Shown: in pieces, positions 1-13,700 of the stretch
Layout: every line of letters begins with the position of its first letter
Numbering within the stretch: the stretch's first letter is position 1
Source of the DNA: Sipunculus nudus
Lineage: Eukaryota > Annelida > Sipuncula > Golfingiida > Sipunculidae
Length of the DNA: 64,000 bases
Direction of reading: 5' to 3'
NCBI GenBank assembly: GCA_026874595.1
Contig: CM049306.1
Location: 84,034,142-84,098,141, forward strand
The notes under the pieces: generated by a model
The model's database searches: none
Told to the model about the DNA's origin: nothing
Seen by the model: only the letters and a program-made list of their open reading frames with translations
Program-made: the position numbers and the translations under genes

Positions 1-560
1 CATCAGTTTCTGCAGACTGGTGCGCCACCTCTATTTTTTTTCAAATTTTTATGAATTTTTTTCACTTTTTTTTGAGACCTTTAAAGATGTTGTTATCTGT
101 CGACAGGGTACAAATCGTAACAACTGGACCTAGATTCTTCATTCTTGTAATGCATGGAGGCCAATGAAAAGTGTCTGTGGAAACTTGAAATTTGGTCTCT
201 GTTTCCCATTTCCTTCAAGCTATAGGACTCCAAAGTATCCCTCAGAATAATGGAAAATTTAATACAAAAGATGAAGTATCTGAACAACCAATGCAGAGAT
301 CACCATGATTCTTTGCATAGATATTGATTATGGAGTGTTTCATCAGTTTCTGAAGATTGGTGGAGCTAACTGTATTTTTTTAAAGTTAACACATTTTTTC
401 TCTATTTTTTAGATATATAAATACAGACACAATCTTGGTCTGTTGGTTAATCTGTTTGGTGCTTCAGGTGAAGTGGTATATACTACAATTCAGATGATAA
501 AATTTCCTGGTACAAATCTCTTCCCAGTCAGCTGAGTGTCATGACCCATGGGTCACTTAA
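1..560 (+). repeat. Partial copy of a 337-bp-unit bivalve repeat
   Basis: About one and a half units of the family seen in full at 41636-42995. Bases 1-190 match 42433-42620 closely by eye, including the ACTGGACCTAGA and CAGTTTCTGCAGACTGGTG blocks, and both copies end with CAGTCAGCTGAG and a GACCCATGGGTCACTT terminus. It lies in the intron upstream of the first visible LEMD3 exon. No coding signal is seen in it. Confidence 0.7.
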
Positions 561-579
561 TTTAACAGTGTGACTGCTT

Positions 580-617
580 ATTTCTCAGGAGGGATTTGAT
601 AAATCAGCCTGAAATTT

Positions 618-655
<38 letters not shown>

Positions 656-1135
656 TCCAATAGCTTTGTTGTATACAAGTCTGGTGGCACCACATACTAA
701 TTTTGCTCAGTGTATGTCCCTGCTTATTTCTAAGTAGTGATTTGACATATCAGCCTGAATTTATACATGTCCATATATCTTGATAGTTTTGTTGTATACA
801 AGACTTGTGGTGCTACCTACAGTTGTTTTATTGGGTTTTATGCATCTGTGTACATAGCCCAAGAGTGGTTTGAAGCATCTGCCTGAAATTTTGCATCTCC
901 ATACATCTTTGATGGCTTTCTCGTACAATAGACTGGTGGTGCCACCTACAATCATTTTGTGTTGTGTACATCCATGCCAGTATTTCTGGAGTGACGTTTG
1001 TGTAATTGGTGCTTATACTTATGTTTCAATATGTTTAGTGCTTGCATTTTACATGTCACTCATGTACCTGAAAAGTAAAGGCCCAGCACAGAAGCATTAT
1101 ATCTGATGTATATCCCATTGCACAGGTTCGCATTA
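580..1135 (+). repeat. Array of about 130-bp repeat units with degenerate GGTGGCGCCACC
   Basis: Three to four decayed units each read roughly: CAGCCTGAAATTTG, a CATCTTGATAGCTTTG-like stretch, GTATACAAGACTGGTGG, a CCACCTACAAT core, then a GTGTATGTCCCTGCTTATTTC tail. The terminal part (about 960-1135) resembles 30190-30345. This is a non-coding interspersed element in a LEMD3 intron. Confidence 0.65.
621..650. repeat. (AT)n microsatellite
   Basis: An uninterrupted AT dinucleotide run of 30 bases, embedded in the repeat array. Confidence 0.95.
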
Positions 1136-1626
1136 GGTATGTAAACCTTATTTTAAAGATAAAGTTATTAAGGTAAACTTGCTTCTTCTTCAAACATTGT
1201 CAAATAAAGTGTGTCGTAGAATCACAGTTGGCAGGTTTCTAATATCTACCCAGCATGGTAATTACCTGGGTAAATACTATATGCCGGTAATTATCAAAAT
1301 GATAGAAATACAGTACTTCCTACTAAGGGTTGAAAAGAAATTGTAGAAAGTAGCGAAAATAAATTTGAGTGTTGAATTATGCTGTAAGTCACAGAAACAA
1401 TGTACCTCTGAGGTTGTGTATATACCATAAATTAAGTCATCAGTTTCTAAGGAGGCTTACAACACAAGGCTTGATTACCTGAAAGAGCATTGCTAAGATT
1501 AAAGATTTTTAGTATCACGTTTCCATCAATCATTTTGTGTTTGAATTTCACCTATTCTTTTTGAGATTTTATATTTTATTACAATTTTTTCTGACTTGTA
1601 TTTATATCATGTAACTCATTTTGTAG
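1136..1626. other. Intronic sequence, no recognised element
   Basis: Plain AT-rich sequence between the repeat array and the first visible exon. It ends in a pyrimidine-rich tract and TTTTGTAG acceptor. No LEM-domain coding was found here or further upstream, so the 5' exons of LEMD3 lie outside the window. Confidence 0.6.
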
Positions 1627-1711
1627 GACCAATTTTGCAAGAACAAGATGACATTTGCAGATACCTTAGACATGATTGGGGGACTGACAGACAAGCTGGC
1701 AGCTGTTGCAG
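1627..1711 (+). CDS. LEMD3: LEMD3 exon a: start of lumenal domain
   Basis: Acceptor TTTTGTAG, donor GTGAGC, ends in phase 1. It encodes residues around [17 protein letters not shown], the helix before the conserved EYEC motif of the lumenal domain. An internal ATG at 1648 is in frame, but the frame is open back to the acceptor, so this is read as an internal exon rather than a start. Confidence 0.75.
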
Positions 1712-4700
1712 GTGAGCTGTTTTTTCAGTCTTGTTGACAATATATTGTGTGGGAGAAATCATGCAGGTACTCTCATCATGGGTACACGTGTGTAGTTCCC
1801 CTGTGCCTTTTGTAGCAGTGGATGTTTTGTTAATATTGTGGACAAATACAGTATATTCCCACTTCCCAGTCTGTTAACTGCAAGTATCAGCAAGAGTGAG
1901 AAGTTATTCTGTACAATGCAGCAGAAATGCTTGGAATATTTATGTTTAATTTTGCAGTGTGCTTAAGTAAATGTTTAAGTTTTGGTATTTTCCTTGAATC
2001 ACAACAATTATCATCTCATATCAATTTAAAATATAGTTTTTGTTCATTATAAGGGGCATAATCAGGACCAATAAAATACCTCTTCTTTAACACTATCAGT
2101 TCAGTTTTGCTTTATACAAAAGTTTCCCAGCCAAACCTTTGATCAAAATCTATCATCTTGCACATATGGCTCACCCACCCACTGATGAAAAACCTATCCA
2201 TTTTGAGGTAACAGGGTCAAAGGTTAATGCCACTGGACCCACTTCTTGAAAAAGCTTGTTGATGCGTTTTAAAGCCAAACCGTTTGACCAAACCCTTTTA
2301 TTTTGCACATATGGCTCACCCACCCACAGATGAAGAACCCTCTTGAGTTTGCAGTCACTGTGTCAAAGGTCAAGGTCACAGAGCTGCCCTAATTTTCACA
2401 CTGTAATACACCCAGTATATTATGTCCCTGTGTGAAGGGATGCTCCGCTTTGCAGTGCCCTTGTTAGTAATGCAACACAGGTTGAACACCCACTGCTGTT
2501 ACAGGTGTACTGTAATTCTCATATCGGCCCCTCCCCCCCCCCCCCCCCCCCCCGCCCCCCCGGCCCAGACACATATACACATGCAGCAATTTTCACCAAG
2601 TGTAATGCACAAATTGTTATTGCTTGAACTGTATTTTCTAAGTGAACAGCTGCTTCCGCTCCAATGTACAAATCTTTACTTGAGATAGTAATTTCAAGGA
2701 GTAATCCAGAAAAATTTCCTTTTAAATAATTGTAACAAATTAAAATAAAATAAGACCAATCATTATGCATAATGTGATAATATATGAGCCACGTTTTAGA
2801 TAAATAATGGTGTCATTAAGAATTGTGAATTCTGAATCACATTATATTTTCAGATATTTATTATTTTGTAAAATGCAATGCTGTATGAGCAAAATAAGGG
2901 ATAAATGATGTTGCAATTTAATATAGTGAATAAGCTTATTTATTCAGACGTATGTTATGTTGCAGATCCATAAAATTTAATAACTTTAAAAAGATTTAAT
3001 GGTAATACAATAAAATAAATGATGATTTAATGCAAAGATTTGTTCATTATTTTCTGCCTCAACAGAATGGGAAATAAAGTGATTTCAACAGATTTGTGTT
3101 GTTCAGCCCTCTAAATTTTATTAAATATTTGATAATCATGAATAAATATTTTTTCCTGTTAGCAATGATGAATTAAATTTCATATCCTGTATACATGTAT
3201 ATGCAGAGATGTTGTAACTCCCACCATCCCCGCTATTGAGCTCTTGTTCCTGTGTAAGTGGGGACGCTAGTTGTATTGTGTATTGCAACTGTGTAAAATT
3301 CATAGTTGAAAACTTAACATGGTATAATAAAAAAGTGAGGATCTAACTGAAGATATGTGTCAACTGCTGTCTGCTGAACATGTCAACAATTTATCAAAGA
3401 GCCCATCAATGACCATGGTAATAGTGTAGGTCTTATGTTTATAAAATGCTCACATGGTTCAATTAGAAAACACATTGTCAGATCACAAGATATTATTTTG
3501 CAACAATAAATTCCTTAATCATAAATCTAAACCAATCATATCAACCATGGCCTATATTTACTATTCCTCTCAGACTTTTTTTCTCAGTTTGTTATTATTT
3601 AAGATTTTTACCTTCAAGGTCAACCTCAGCTGAGCACTCTGACCTATGGGTCCCTTGTTTTAACTGCTGAAGAACAGTTAATGTACTTAAGTATTAGTAG
3701 AAATATCTGATTTCTAACCAGCATTGTCTTTTTTGCAAGGGTAAGTACAGGGTAAGTTGACAGATACTATGATGATTTTTAATTCATCCTGATTTGATAT
3801 TCTTGCATTGTAGGAGAATACGAGTGCTCCAGGCTGAAGGAGGAGAATGGCAGAAAAATGCCCCATGGTGCTGTGAAAAAATACCTGGAGGAGTCCTACC
3901 CTAAAGTTCTCAAGTCTGCAGGAGGGGTAAGTGTCAACTTACTTTTAAACTAGAATTCTGCATTCAAAGGAATGCAAGCCTGTGCTATGTGTGGGTCCCC
4001 AGTGTGGGATGCTTCCAAAGCAATGTTTGCATTCACTTATTTGGCCCATGTTCCCTGGTTCATGCCCTCTCTGCATTCATGCCCTCTCTGCTGACGACCT
4101 GGGTTTGATCCCGGATGTTGCCATGACAGTGGGTTGTAGTGGCCTGTCCAAGGTCGGTGGTTCTCTCCGGGGTCTCCGGCTTCCTCCACCTTTCTCACTA
4201 CACTGGTGTAATTTGTATCTACTGTGAACTCCTCTTTAAGCCTGGACCTTCCATTACAGACTCTTACTGTAAACCTTCTGGCCAAGGGAGCTGGTGCCTA
4301 TGTGCTGTGACCAGGTCAGGCACTAGCTTCACTTCAGTAATAAATTTTATGCAAAAGTGAATCTGTATTATTTGCCAGATCCACACCATGCTCTAATCGA
4401 TTCTTCATTGGCCTATTCTTGAAATGCTCTAAAAATTTCTTGAGATTCCATTCATGACTGTGTGAATAATGTTGTGAACAAACACACTAACACATTGGGA
4501 TAGCATGATTAATTGATCAATGTATCAATCAATTCAGGTGATCTGATACAATATTGATTAAACTGTCAATAATTGATCCCATGATTGACATGTAATGAAC
4601 CCAATTTTAACTGGATTTCCTGTTTACTTTTTTATGCTCGATTAAAATTGCTTTAAGATTAAGGTAATGACAATTTATATTAGTATTATTCTGAAATAAA

Positions 4701-7700
4701 TGCAGTGATTAATCTGAGTGTTCCATGTTGCCTATATGAAATTGAGACACAGTCATGGAGAACACTGAAAATTGTGAAACAAAATCGTGAAACAAAATCA
4801 ATCCAAAGTTTACCACAATACCAGTCTTGCATATCAAGTGACTTTTACAGGGGGTTATGATGATAAATGTCCAGCTTTTCATTTTGGATGCTATTTTACC
4901 TTCAGCTAATTAGAAGCAGTTGAAATTTCTTAACTTTTTTTCAAAATTATTTTTCAGATTGACAAGGTCATGGAGTTGATTGCAAAACACAAGGAACTGA
5001 AAATCAGGTGAGGACAAAAGCTGGTCATGTATATTTTAATAATGCTTGGTTTGTTAGACCAGACATCTTGTTAAAAATGGGAATAAAACAGTTTAAGTTT
5101 CAGTTAGAATTGGGCAGCGGTAGTACCCTTCTTATTGTGTTTTATGAGGTAAATTGACAGTGAGTCCACCTTTCTCCCTCTCTATCACAGGCAAATTACA
5201 ACCGATCATTGTACTGAGATTTTCTGGTATCACCTACTTTATATAAAGAGATTTACACCAGCTTCCCACATTTCTAAAAGGCATTTCAAAGTTAACTGTG
5301 AATAAATTTAATATGTAATGAATAGTTATAAAAAAATATTAATTTGTGACTGAGAACCTCATAACAGCTGATTTTTTCAATAAAAACATATGACCAGAAA
5401 TGTAAAACAGAGCTAAGATGCTAGTTTAAATTTGATGATTCCTGAAGATTTTTTTTTCAGGATAATACTTTAATGAAGCAAGGCATATATGGTTGCTTCA
5501 TTTACATGGACATGTACAAGTGTATTTTTTTTCTCATCTTTGAGATACAGTGAAAACTGTTATAAGACCACCCATGGGACTAGCTTAAAGTGGTCTAAGT
5601 TCACTGCTGGTCTAATAAGACAAGTGGTCTTTCAGACAGGTTTGACTGTAATGACTGCTGCTCTCTCACTTCATGCTTAAATACTAACCTTCCACATTCC
5701 TTTTTTAGAATGTATGACAGCAACAACTCCCCGTCTGAAAACCCTAATGATGTAAGCTGGCTTGAGTCTGAAGTTGCTACAATGGGTTTTTTTTGTCGCC
5801 TCATGAGATCAATAAAAAAAGTCATCTTTGTAATTTTCCTTCTTATTGTAGGTAAGTATTGATAGAATCATCAATTTTGTGTGTGAAGGTGCTTTTAGCA
5901 TAATAATTATTTTGTATTTGATTTTACCATCCTCTTACCACATAATGGTATAGCATACAAATCACACCCACTTGTGAGGGGCAAATTCAAAAGAATCCTT
6001 CCCTTACCTATGGGGGAAATTATCCTTTTTATCCATTAACATTTTATACATTAAATCAAATGTACAGTGATTTCTCTTTAAAATGGATGTCTGTGGATTT
6101 TTGTTACGCAAGGCAGACCCTTGAAATGTAGTCTCTCAAGACCCATGACCACTCTTAAGCACATCTGCACCTACTGGTAAAATCTCTTACAAACATTATG
6201 TTCCGGTGTCTGAGCATCCAGCTGTATGTGCAATATGTGGGCCAATGGAATTTGAGGATCAACACTGGTTTTTGTTGAACCAACAGTCAGTGAGACACTG
6301 ACCTTTGTGGATCACCTCAAATAAACCATTCAAAGACTGACAACTGGCCATTACATTTCACTTTAACCAGATAATCTTATAATGACGCTATATATAATCA
6401 CATAATAATATGATAATGATGTAATATACTGATTATGATGATAAATTTTTGCAAAAAAATCAAAATTTGACACAGATCTCCACCACTTGGGCTGCTCAAA
6501 AATCCTATGTTACTCCGCAAAATGTGGCCTAGCCTTTCAGACATAGTTACTAAGAGCTCCATAACATGATGTGAGGCACCTGTATAATTCTAAACATTTA
6601 GATGGAGTTAATTAGTTGAATTATCCTGTGAACTGTACAGCCTGGTTGTATCCCATAATCCTGTGTTCTGTTACAGTGATCCTGATAGGGTTCCTATTGT
6701 TGAAGTTGATTCAGTATAGAATCCGCAAGAAAGAGGAGGAGACTCGGAGAGTATACGACCTGGTAGAGAGTATCATAGGTAAGCATCAAGCTGTCATATG
6801 GTCTCACACAGAAGTGGTACTTTTTTAATTAATATTTATATATATATCAAATGAGGAATGTCCAAAGTTTCATCTGTGTCAACTAAATGGGAACCTTCAG
6901 TTTTATAAAGCTTGAAGCATTTGTCAATCTTTAATGTGTGAGCCATGCGTTTTTATGACCTAATATATGGAAGCTTTTGCTGAGGCTGTACATTCTCAAA
7001 TATGGTTTAACAGTCATTGATGCTGAATCATGTGGTGTGTAATGTTATAGCCCAGTACTTTAGATTTATCATCCCTTTGCTACAAAGTTGCAGGAGGGGA
7101 TATTGTTACGCATCCGTTTGTGTGTTTGTCTGTCTGTCATTCTGTCTGTCTGTGCAGAATTGGCTTGTTGTCCAATTTTAAGCCAAGCCATTTCATTAAA
7201 ACCTTTCATCTTTCACTTATATGGCTCACTCACCCACAGATGTTTGAGGTCACAGGGTCAAATGTCAAGGCCAACAGGAACCACTTCTTGAAAAAGCTTG
7301 TACCCTCATTTTAAGCCAAACAATTTGACCAAAACCTTTCATCTTTCACATATGGCTCACCCACCTACAGATGAAGAACCCTCTCAATTTTGAGGTCATG
7401 GGGGTCAAAAATAAAGGTCACAGAACTGCCCTCCTGATTCTGAATTTCACACTGTGTAAAACAACCAGTCTAATTATTGTGCGAGGCAATGCCCAACTAT
7501 GTGGTGCCCTTGCTTGATAGTCCATCAAGAATATCCTTAAAGGCCCAGTTCCGGTATAAAAGGGAGCTGGAGCCACAGCCGAGCCAGTATACAATCTGTC
7601 ACTGCAGTGTTCAGACAAACCTGGCATCAGAAGGGTTAATGCAGATTTTATCAAATATTACTTGCTTGTTTGTCCACAAAATTGTCTGAGAGAAACATCT

Positions 7701-10700
7701 CATGGAAATATATAATTTTCTTCCTTCATTAAGCACAGAGTATTAGTTTAAAGTGAAAATTCGGGACTTTTGTATCCAGCAGCCAATACAATTTTGAATA
7801 TACCGGTCCTAGCTGAGGGGTATCAAGTATCACAACAGGGGCACACATGTGACAGCATGGAAATCCCCTCTCCTGGCTTCCTGCTTATACAACAGGCCAG
7901 GCAGGCCTTGCTTCAACCTGGCCTTAGCATATCACACCAGAAGCTCAGCTGCTGATAAGGCTGGTAACACTTATGGCCACTACAGTTTATATAACAGTCT
8001 TTATGGCAGGGTCACACAGACAGTGTAGTACTTGATGAATTAATGTTATCATGTAAAACAGGTGTCTTTGATATTGACAGTTTTATACTTCTGTATAAGT
8101 TCCATCTGAGACAAATGTAGCTTCCCCCCGGTATGGGGTATTCTCACTCCATCTTGTGTTTCACTGTGCATGATATCAGTCCTTCATGCGTCTGAGCTCT
8201 CTCTATCAGTACTGGTGACACTTCTTCCTCAAGGTGTACCTGTAGCCTACTAATACACACTTAACTGGTCCTTCCAACCTCATGACTTTCTGCATCAGGG
8301 TTCTGTATTTCATTCCATGTGCAGTTATTTTGTACAATTAAAATTTGAATGAAAACATGGGCATAGAGTATGTCAGTGTCTGTTAAAAACTTGTGAAGAC
8401 AGAAAATTTTAAATGAAATACAGTCGGCATCCTTTGACACAATTTTTGATAATGTTAACACACTTATAATGACAGTTATGCATAAACAATGAGATATTAC
8501 AATTGGAATGTATAAATATAAAATGTAAAAAAATGTCCACACGTTAAGTCCACATTGTACATGTTATTTTCACTTTTGCTGAACAACTTGCAAACAGAGC
8601 AAACAATATCCACTTCATAAGCTTTGTTTCCTACCCCTAGCCCTTAGAATATACAGTGCTACACAGGGGTGATATTGATACACTCCAGCCTGGGTGGGAA
8701 AGTCCCCAAGCTGCCCGAAACCACTCTGGATCATTAATCACTGTGGATAACCCCTCCCCACATGATGAGCCTGTATTGGGTTCACTGGGTATAGGACCAC
8801 TCCGGTGGGGTCCAACCGGAATTGGGCCTTTAATGTTTCAAATATATCAGTATCAGATATCTTCCTGGTATGTGTTTTGTATTCTAGACTGATGTATCAC
8901 ACAGCCTGTGAAAGTGCATTGATATTTAAAACTGACTGTGGAGTGTTGTATTTTACAGATGTGTTAAAAAGCCACAGTGACCGTTGTCAAGCTGACCCTT
9001 CTATGGAACCTTACATTGCCATCCCTCATGTGAGAGATATGCTGATCCCCATCAAAGACAGGTGAGATCCTCAGCAACACACAGAAAGCATCATAAACAG
9101 TCACTAGCATATTAGGCTGGTCAAAATAGTGAAACAGGTACCACTAATTGCAACACAAACGAAACCACTTTTAATTGCCTTTGTCTATGCATCTTAACAA
9201 CATATTAAAAATGTAATTCTGTGGAGGGAGTGGAACATACGTTTCTGACTCACCACCAATTTCCAGCTTCCATGACCCTATAGAAACTCAAAATTTTCAT
9301 TGCCAGGGCAGTAGTTAACCAATATTGTCAAAACTGGTGTTGGTTCCTATGTTTTAGACAGCGATCTATTTGTTTAAAATGATTCTGAAGTAATATATAT
9401 ACCGTAAATTATCGCGTATAAGTCGACCTCGTGTATAAGCCTTTTTTTAATAAGACTTGATTTTTAGAGTGAAAAATTAGGCAAAACCTTTTTTGGGACC
9501 ACTTGAGTCAGAGGGAAATCTTACAGGTGAGTACACGCCTTGCTGTCAAAGATTCTACTCAAATGATAAATTGTAAGAATTACTTTTTTATTTTTGCAGT
9601 TGAAAAGAATGATGAGACAAATATGCGTAGTACAAATATGTGTATTTAGGGTACCCCTAACCCCAAATCTCTTACAAACAGGCTTAACTAATACATGAAG
9701 CGCATTGATTGGTTTCAAGTATGGAAAACATTAATTTGTCTTTTATACTAACATTCAATCAAATCTGATCACCAAAGTCTCAATAGGTCAATACTGCAGG
9801 GCCCTATGGTATCCAATTTTGATAACAGAGGGCAAATTTCTGATGTAGGTACTGTCAACCTTGCGTATCTGCACCAGGAGGTCTATGAAAAGTCACATCT
9901 CAATATCATCGACATTTCCGTCACTTGGTACATTATCACAGACTCCCCTGCACCCTGAGCAAGCCATAGAACAGTCAAGACCTTGACGTCTGCATCCACA
10001 CCGCATGGTCCCGCATCCAGATTTGCATGTGCACCGCACACGCTTCAAGAGTGATTGAGGGGCTGGGTCCTTGTCAGTACTGATTGGTACCATCCTGCCA
10101 TCACAAACTTTCCAACCCCATTCTTCAGCGTCCAGAGAGTTCCCTTTCCAAATTTGCACCTGATGAAAAACTCGTAAACTATGGTATGTTGCAGCAGCAG
10201 AGGTAGGAGGCAGCATGTTTGGGTGTACAGCCTTTTTGCTGACAATCACCAGCTCCTGAAAACGCTGATGCCTCAATATATCAAGCGTGTCTGTTTCCTT
10301 GCCCCTGTACACAATCAGCATAGCTTTCTCCCCAGCTTTCTTGATTTCGGCCTTTGATGATCCAGAGCTCTGGAATATTTCAGCTGCTTGACGAAAGATT
10401 CTATTGTCCTTGATCAGTTTCAGCCCAGCTCCTTTCCCAATACCAAACAGCCTTGACGTGGTGTCGCACCCGAGCAATGCATGCACAAAGAGGATGTTAT
10501 CACACACATTCATTCCAAGGGTTAATCGGGTTGTCTTTATACTGAGACATTTTATGACTGCTCCTTTTTTTGGTTCTGGACGGAAGAAAATGTCATTTCC
10601 CTCGTCCCTTGCAAGATAGAGCAGGAGGACTAAGAGGTCTGTATCATCTCCAACTAACACAACCTCACAGGTATTTGACATCTTAACTGCAGTTTGTACA

Positions 10701-13700
10701 ATCATCAAGTCAGCATCTCCACTTGCGCACAGGACTTCACACCCGCATTCAGAGAGTCTTTCTCCCAAAAGACCAATAAATCTCTGTTTATTCTCCCTGT
10801 TGGAGAGAAATTCTTTTTTTTTCAGCTGCAGCGTCATGTTTGCATTAAACACCACCTTCCTGCCCTCAACACCACCACCCCGGCGAAGGTGAGTGCAATC
10901 CTTGGTGGAGGGTCCATCTAAATATCCATCGAAGACCACAACTGGCTGACCATAGTGTTTTGTTACATACCCAATGTAACTTTTCAGAATTTTATCATAG
11001 GTGTCCCCAACCTGCCAGGGAATTCGTTGAACTAGGGCACCCCCATCGAGGACATATTTGAAGTTATGTTCTGGAGGATCCTTTGATGGCACGGCTGACC
11101 AAATGGCACCTGCTAGATTTGGCTTGTCCGCTTCCAATTGCATATCTTTTGACTGAAAGAGAGCAGGAGGGAAACTGCATAGTTCATAGCATAAGACATT
11201 GGCCAGATCATTTTCCTGAGATCCAATTATCACAAGTCTTTGGAACAGGAGAAGGGGGTCAATTAGAACTGTGTCATCCCCGATCTTGACAGATGCTTTG
11301 GAACTGAAAGTAACAGCCTGGTCCTTCCTCTTAAAGGAATGTTGAAGAACACCTTTTCCAGCCATTTTATTCAGGATATCTTCTCCAATTTCTTTTGCGT
11401 GCTGAACATTGACCTGAGCTCCAGCAGAAATGCCAGTAACAATATTCTGTAGGGCTGGCTTGGCATCAAATGGGGATCTCCATTCAAGGAATGACAAAAG
11501 TTTCTCGGAATCAGCTGCATCCCTCTTTTGTCTAGCGACAGACGAATCCTTATGCTGCTCACTTGTCCTTAGTGTAACAGAGGTCAGTTGTTGCATTGCG
11601 TCGCTTATTTCAGCACAGGCTGGTCTTGACAGACACCAAAGCACCCTCTGGACTTCGGTCATACCTCTCCCATGGGTGAGGCCACCACTGGTTTTCAAGC
11701 TCCTCATAAGGACCTGTTCGATCACGAGGTCTGGTGACAGCCCTGCCCAAAAACGGTTGGATCGCCGTATGACATGAAATCCCCTAAGGAACAAACCATG
11801 GACTCGTGGGTGTGTTTCTGACAATTTGGTCATCTTCTGAAGGTAAATATGCAGTGATTTCGTGTACGAATTATGCCCGGAGGCCGCCATGAATGGCAAC
11901 ATCTCTTGCATGGTAGATAGGTGTAGCTGCCAGTCACCGGTCCGCTCAGATCTGATGAAGTCTCTGGTAATATCTATCATGTGCATGTACATCAACCAAA
12001 GTTTTGAAGTTGAAGACTCGGACTCAGCTGCATCAGTCACAGATTTCAGTCTAACCTGAAGTGACTTAAGCATCTCCGAAGATTCTACATCTCCAGTGGT
12101 CACAGTTCCTGACATCAGGTCATCATACAGGTCGGAAATGCCTGATAGTTGGCTGTCGACATTGACCCCATCTTTATTACCATCTTGGTATGGAAGAGTG
12201 AGCTTTGTTCCACAAACTTTGGACAACAAAAGTGTATGCAGGACAGCATCAATCAGAAAATGCCCACGAACTGCTCTGGCATATGCTTTGCCACTGATTA
12301 TGTGAGGAACAGTGTTTGCAGCGAAGATCACCTCTAGTAACTCCTGGATCCCTGTTCCACTCATTAGATGCCCAATTGAACCCAAAAAACTCATAAGAGT
12401 ATGGAAGCCGCCTAACCTTGGTATAATAGAGTGTAAAGGACTCTCCAAAGGAGCACCTTCTAATATGGTCATGGCTTTCCACCAAAGTGGTTGATCAAAT
12501 GTTACTACAGGCACTACATCATGGCGTCTCGCATGGTCAGAAACGAAGTGAAGTGTTGAATTGATACAGGTCATATCGGACGGATTCATATCAATCATTG
12601 GCAGGAACATGATTGATGATTTCCCGGGGTGATCTCCATCTGATATTAACTGCATGTACCCTGACCATGCAGGCCTAGGAGCTCTAAGACACAGGGAGGT
12701 TTTCCATAGTAAGTCAACCAAAGGTCTGCCTTCTTCGTGCGGAAGAGATAAGCCATGCAAGCACTCAAATTTCAATTTTTGAAGTTCATTTCCCCTAGGT
12801 AAGAAAGGCCTGATGGCGATACGTCCAACAGCAGTTACATCATCAGCACTCACGGAAACACGTTTCACTACTGGAGTAACATCAGTCTTTGGCGTAACGG
12901 CCGCAATTACCCCCATGCCATGAAAAGTGTTGCGTCCATCAATTGTCCTTATGTCGTGGTCGACATTGTCTGCTATATACTGCATCCATTGTCCAGGGAA
13001 AAACTCTGTAAGATCAAGTCCCTGGCTCACTGCTGCTGACCGTTGGAAGTTCAGAACTTCATTATATGAGGAACAGAATCCAAGTGCATTCAAGGAGTCA
13101 ATTAAAAATCTCGAGGCAAAACTCGAATGCATGTCAACAGCCAAACCTAACTGAAGGGGAGCAGTTAAAATTCTCGGACGTGTTGCCTGCATAATGGCTT
13201 GCCCCAATGAGCAAACTTTCATTTCTTTATTAGTACCCACAAACAGAGTTTTCAGAAACAACTGCAATGATTCTGGGATAAATGCTGCAGATGCTTCAAT
13301 AGTAGACATGGAAAGACTAGTGGAATAAATGTCCTTATCCTGGACAACAGTCTTAATGTCATCTCTAATAAGACTGGCGGCAGTTTCAATCACCCGCATT
13401 TTTTCTGTTTCTGCGTCAGGAAGCTTTGGCTTCTGATAAAAGTCCCTGAGAACAGATGAGGCAGTACCCTTCAATGTAACAATGTTTTTATAACCATACA
13501 TTTCTGCTATAATGATGCCATCTCCAAAATGTTTCTGAAGATTTGTCTTCATATACGTAAAACCATAAGGCTCCAAGCCTGTACCCTGCAGAAATTCTCC
13601 CATCTTGTCAATCAGATCATAGATGGTTGTCTGTTCTTCATCATTTGCTTTGAGATATTCTGTCACTTTTATAAAAGCCTCTTGTTTAACAGTATTCTCT

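Larger units (their letters stand above)
1712..3813 (+). other. LEMD3 intron with two dispersed repeats
   Basis: Bases 2100-2470 resemble 7090-7520 (shared ATATGGCTCACCCACC, CACAGATGAAGAACCCTCT, GTCAAAGGTCAAGGTCACAG and TGCCCTTG blocks). Bases about 2680-3655 resemble 20590-21486 and end in the same TCAGCTGAGC and GGGTCCCTTGTTTT terminus. A poly-C tract lies at 2528-2562. Confidence 0.65.

Noticed and set aside
1648-1711. True start codon of a short LEMD2-like protein at 1648
   Set aside because: The frame is open back to a good acceptor at 1626, and the encoded part begins in the middle of the lumenal domain, so upstream exons are expected. The RRM also argues for MAN1.
2422-2770. Polyproline / polyglycine frames
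   Set aside because: Produced by the poly-C tract; both strands are open for the same reason.
9405-9455. End of a separate hAT-like element
   Set aside because: No complementary end or target duplication could be found in the window.
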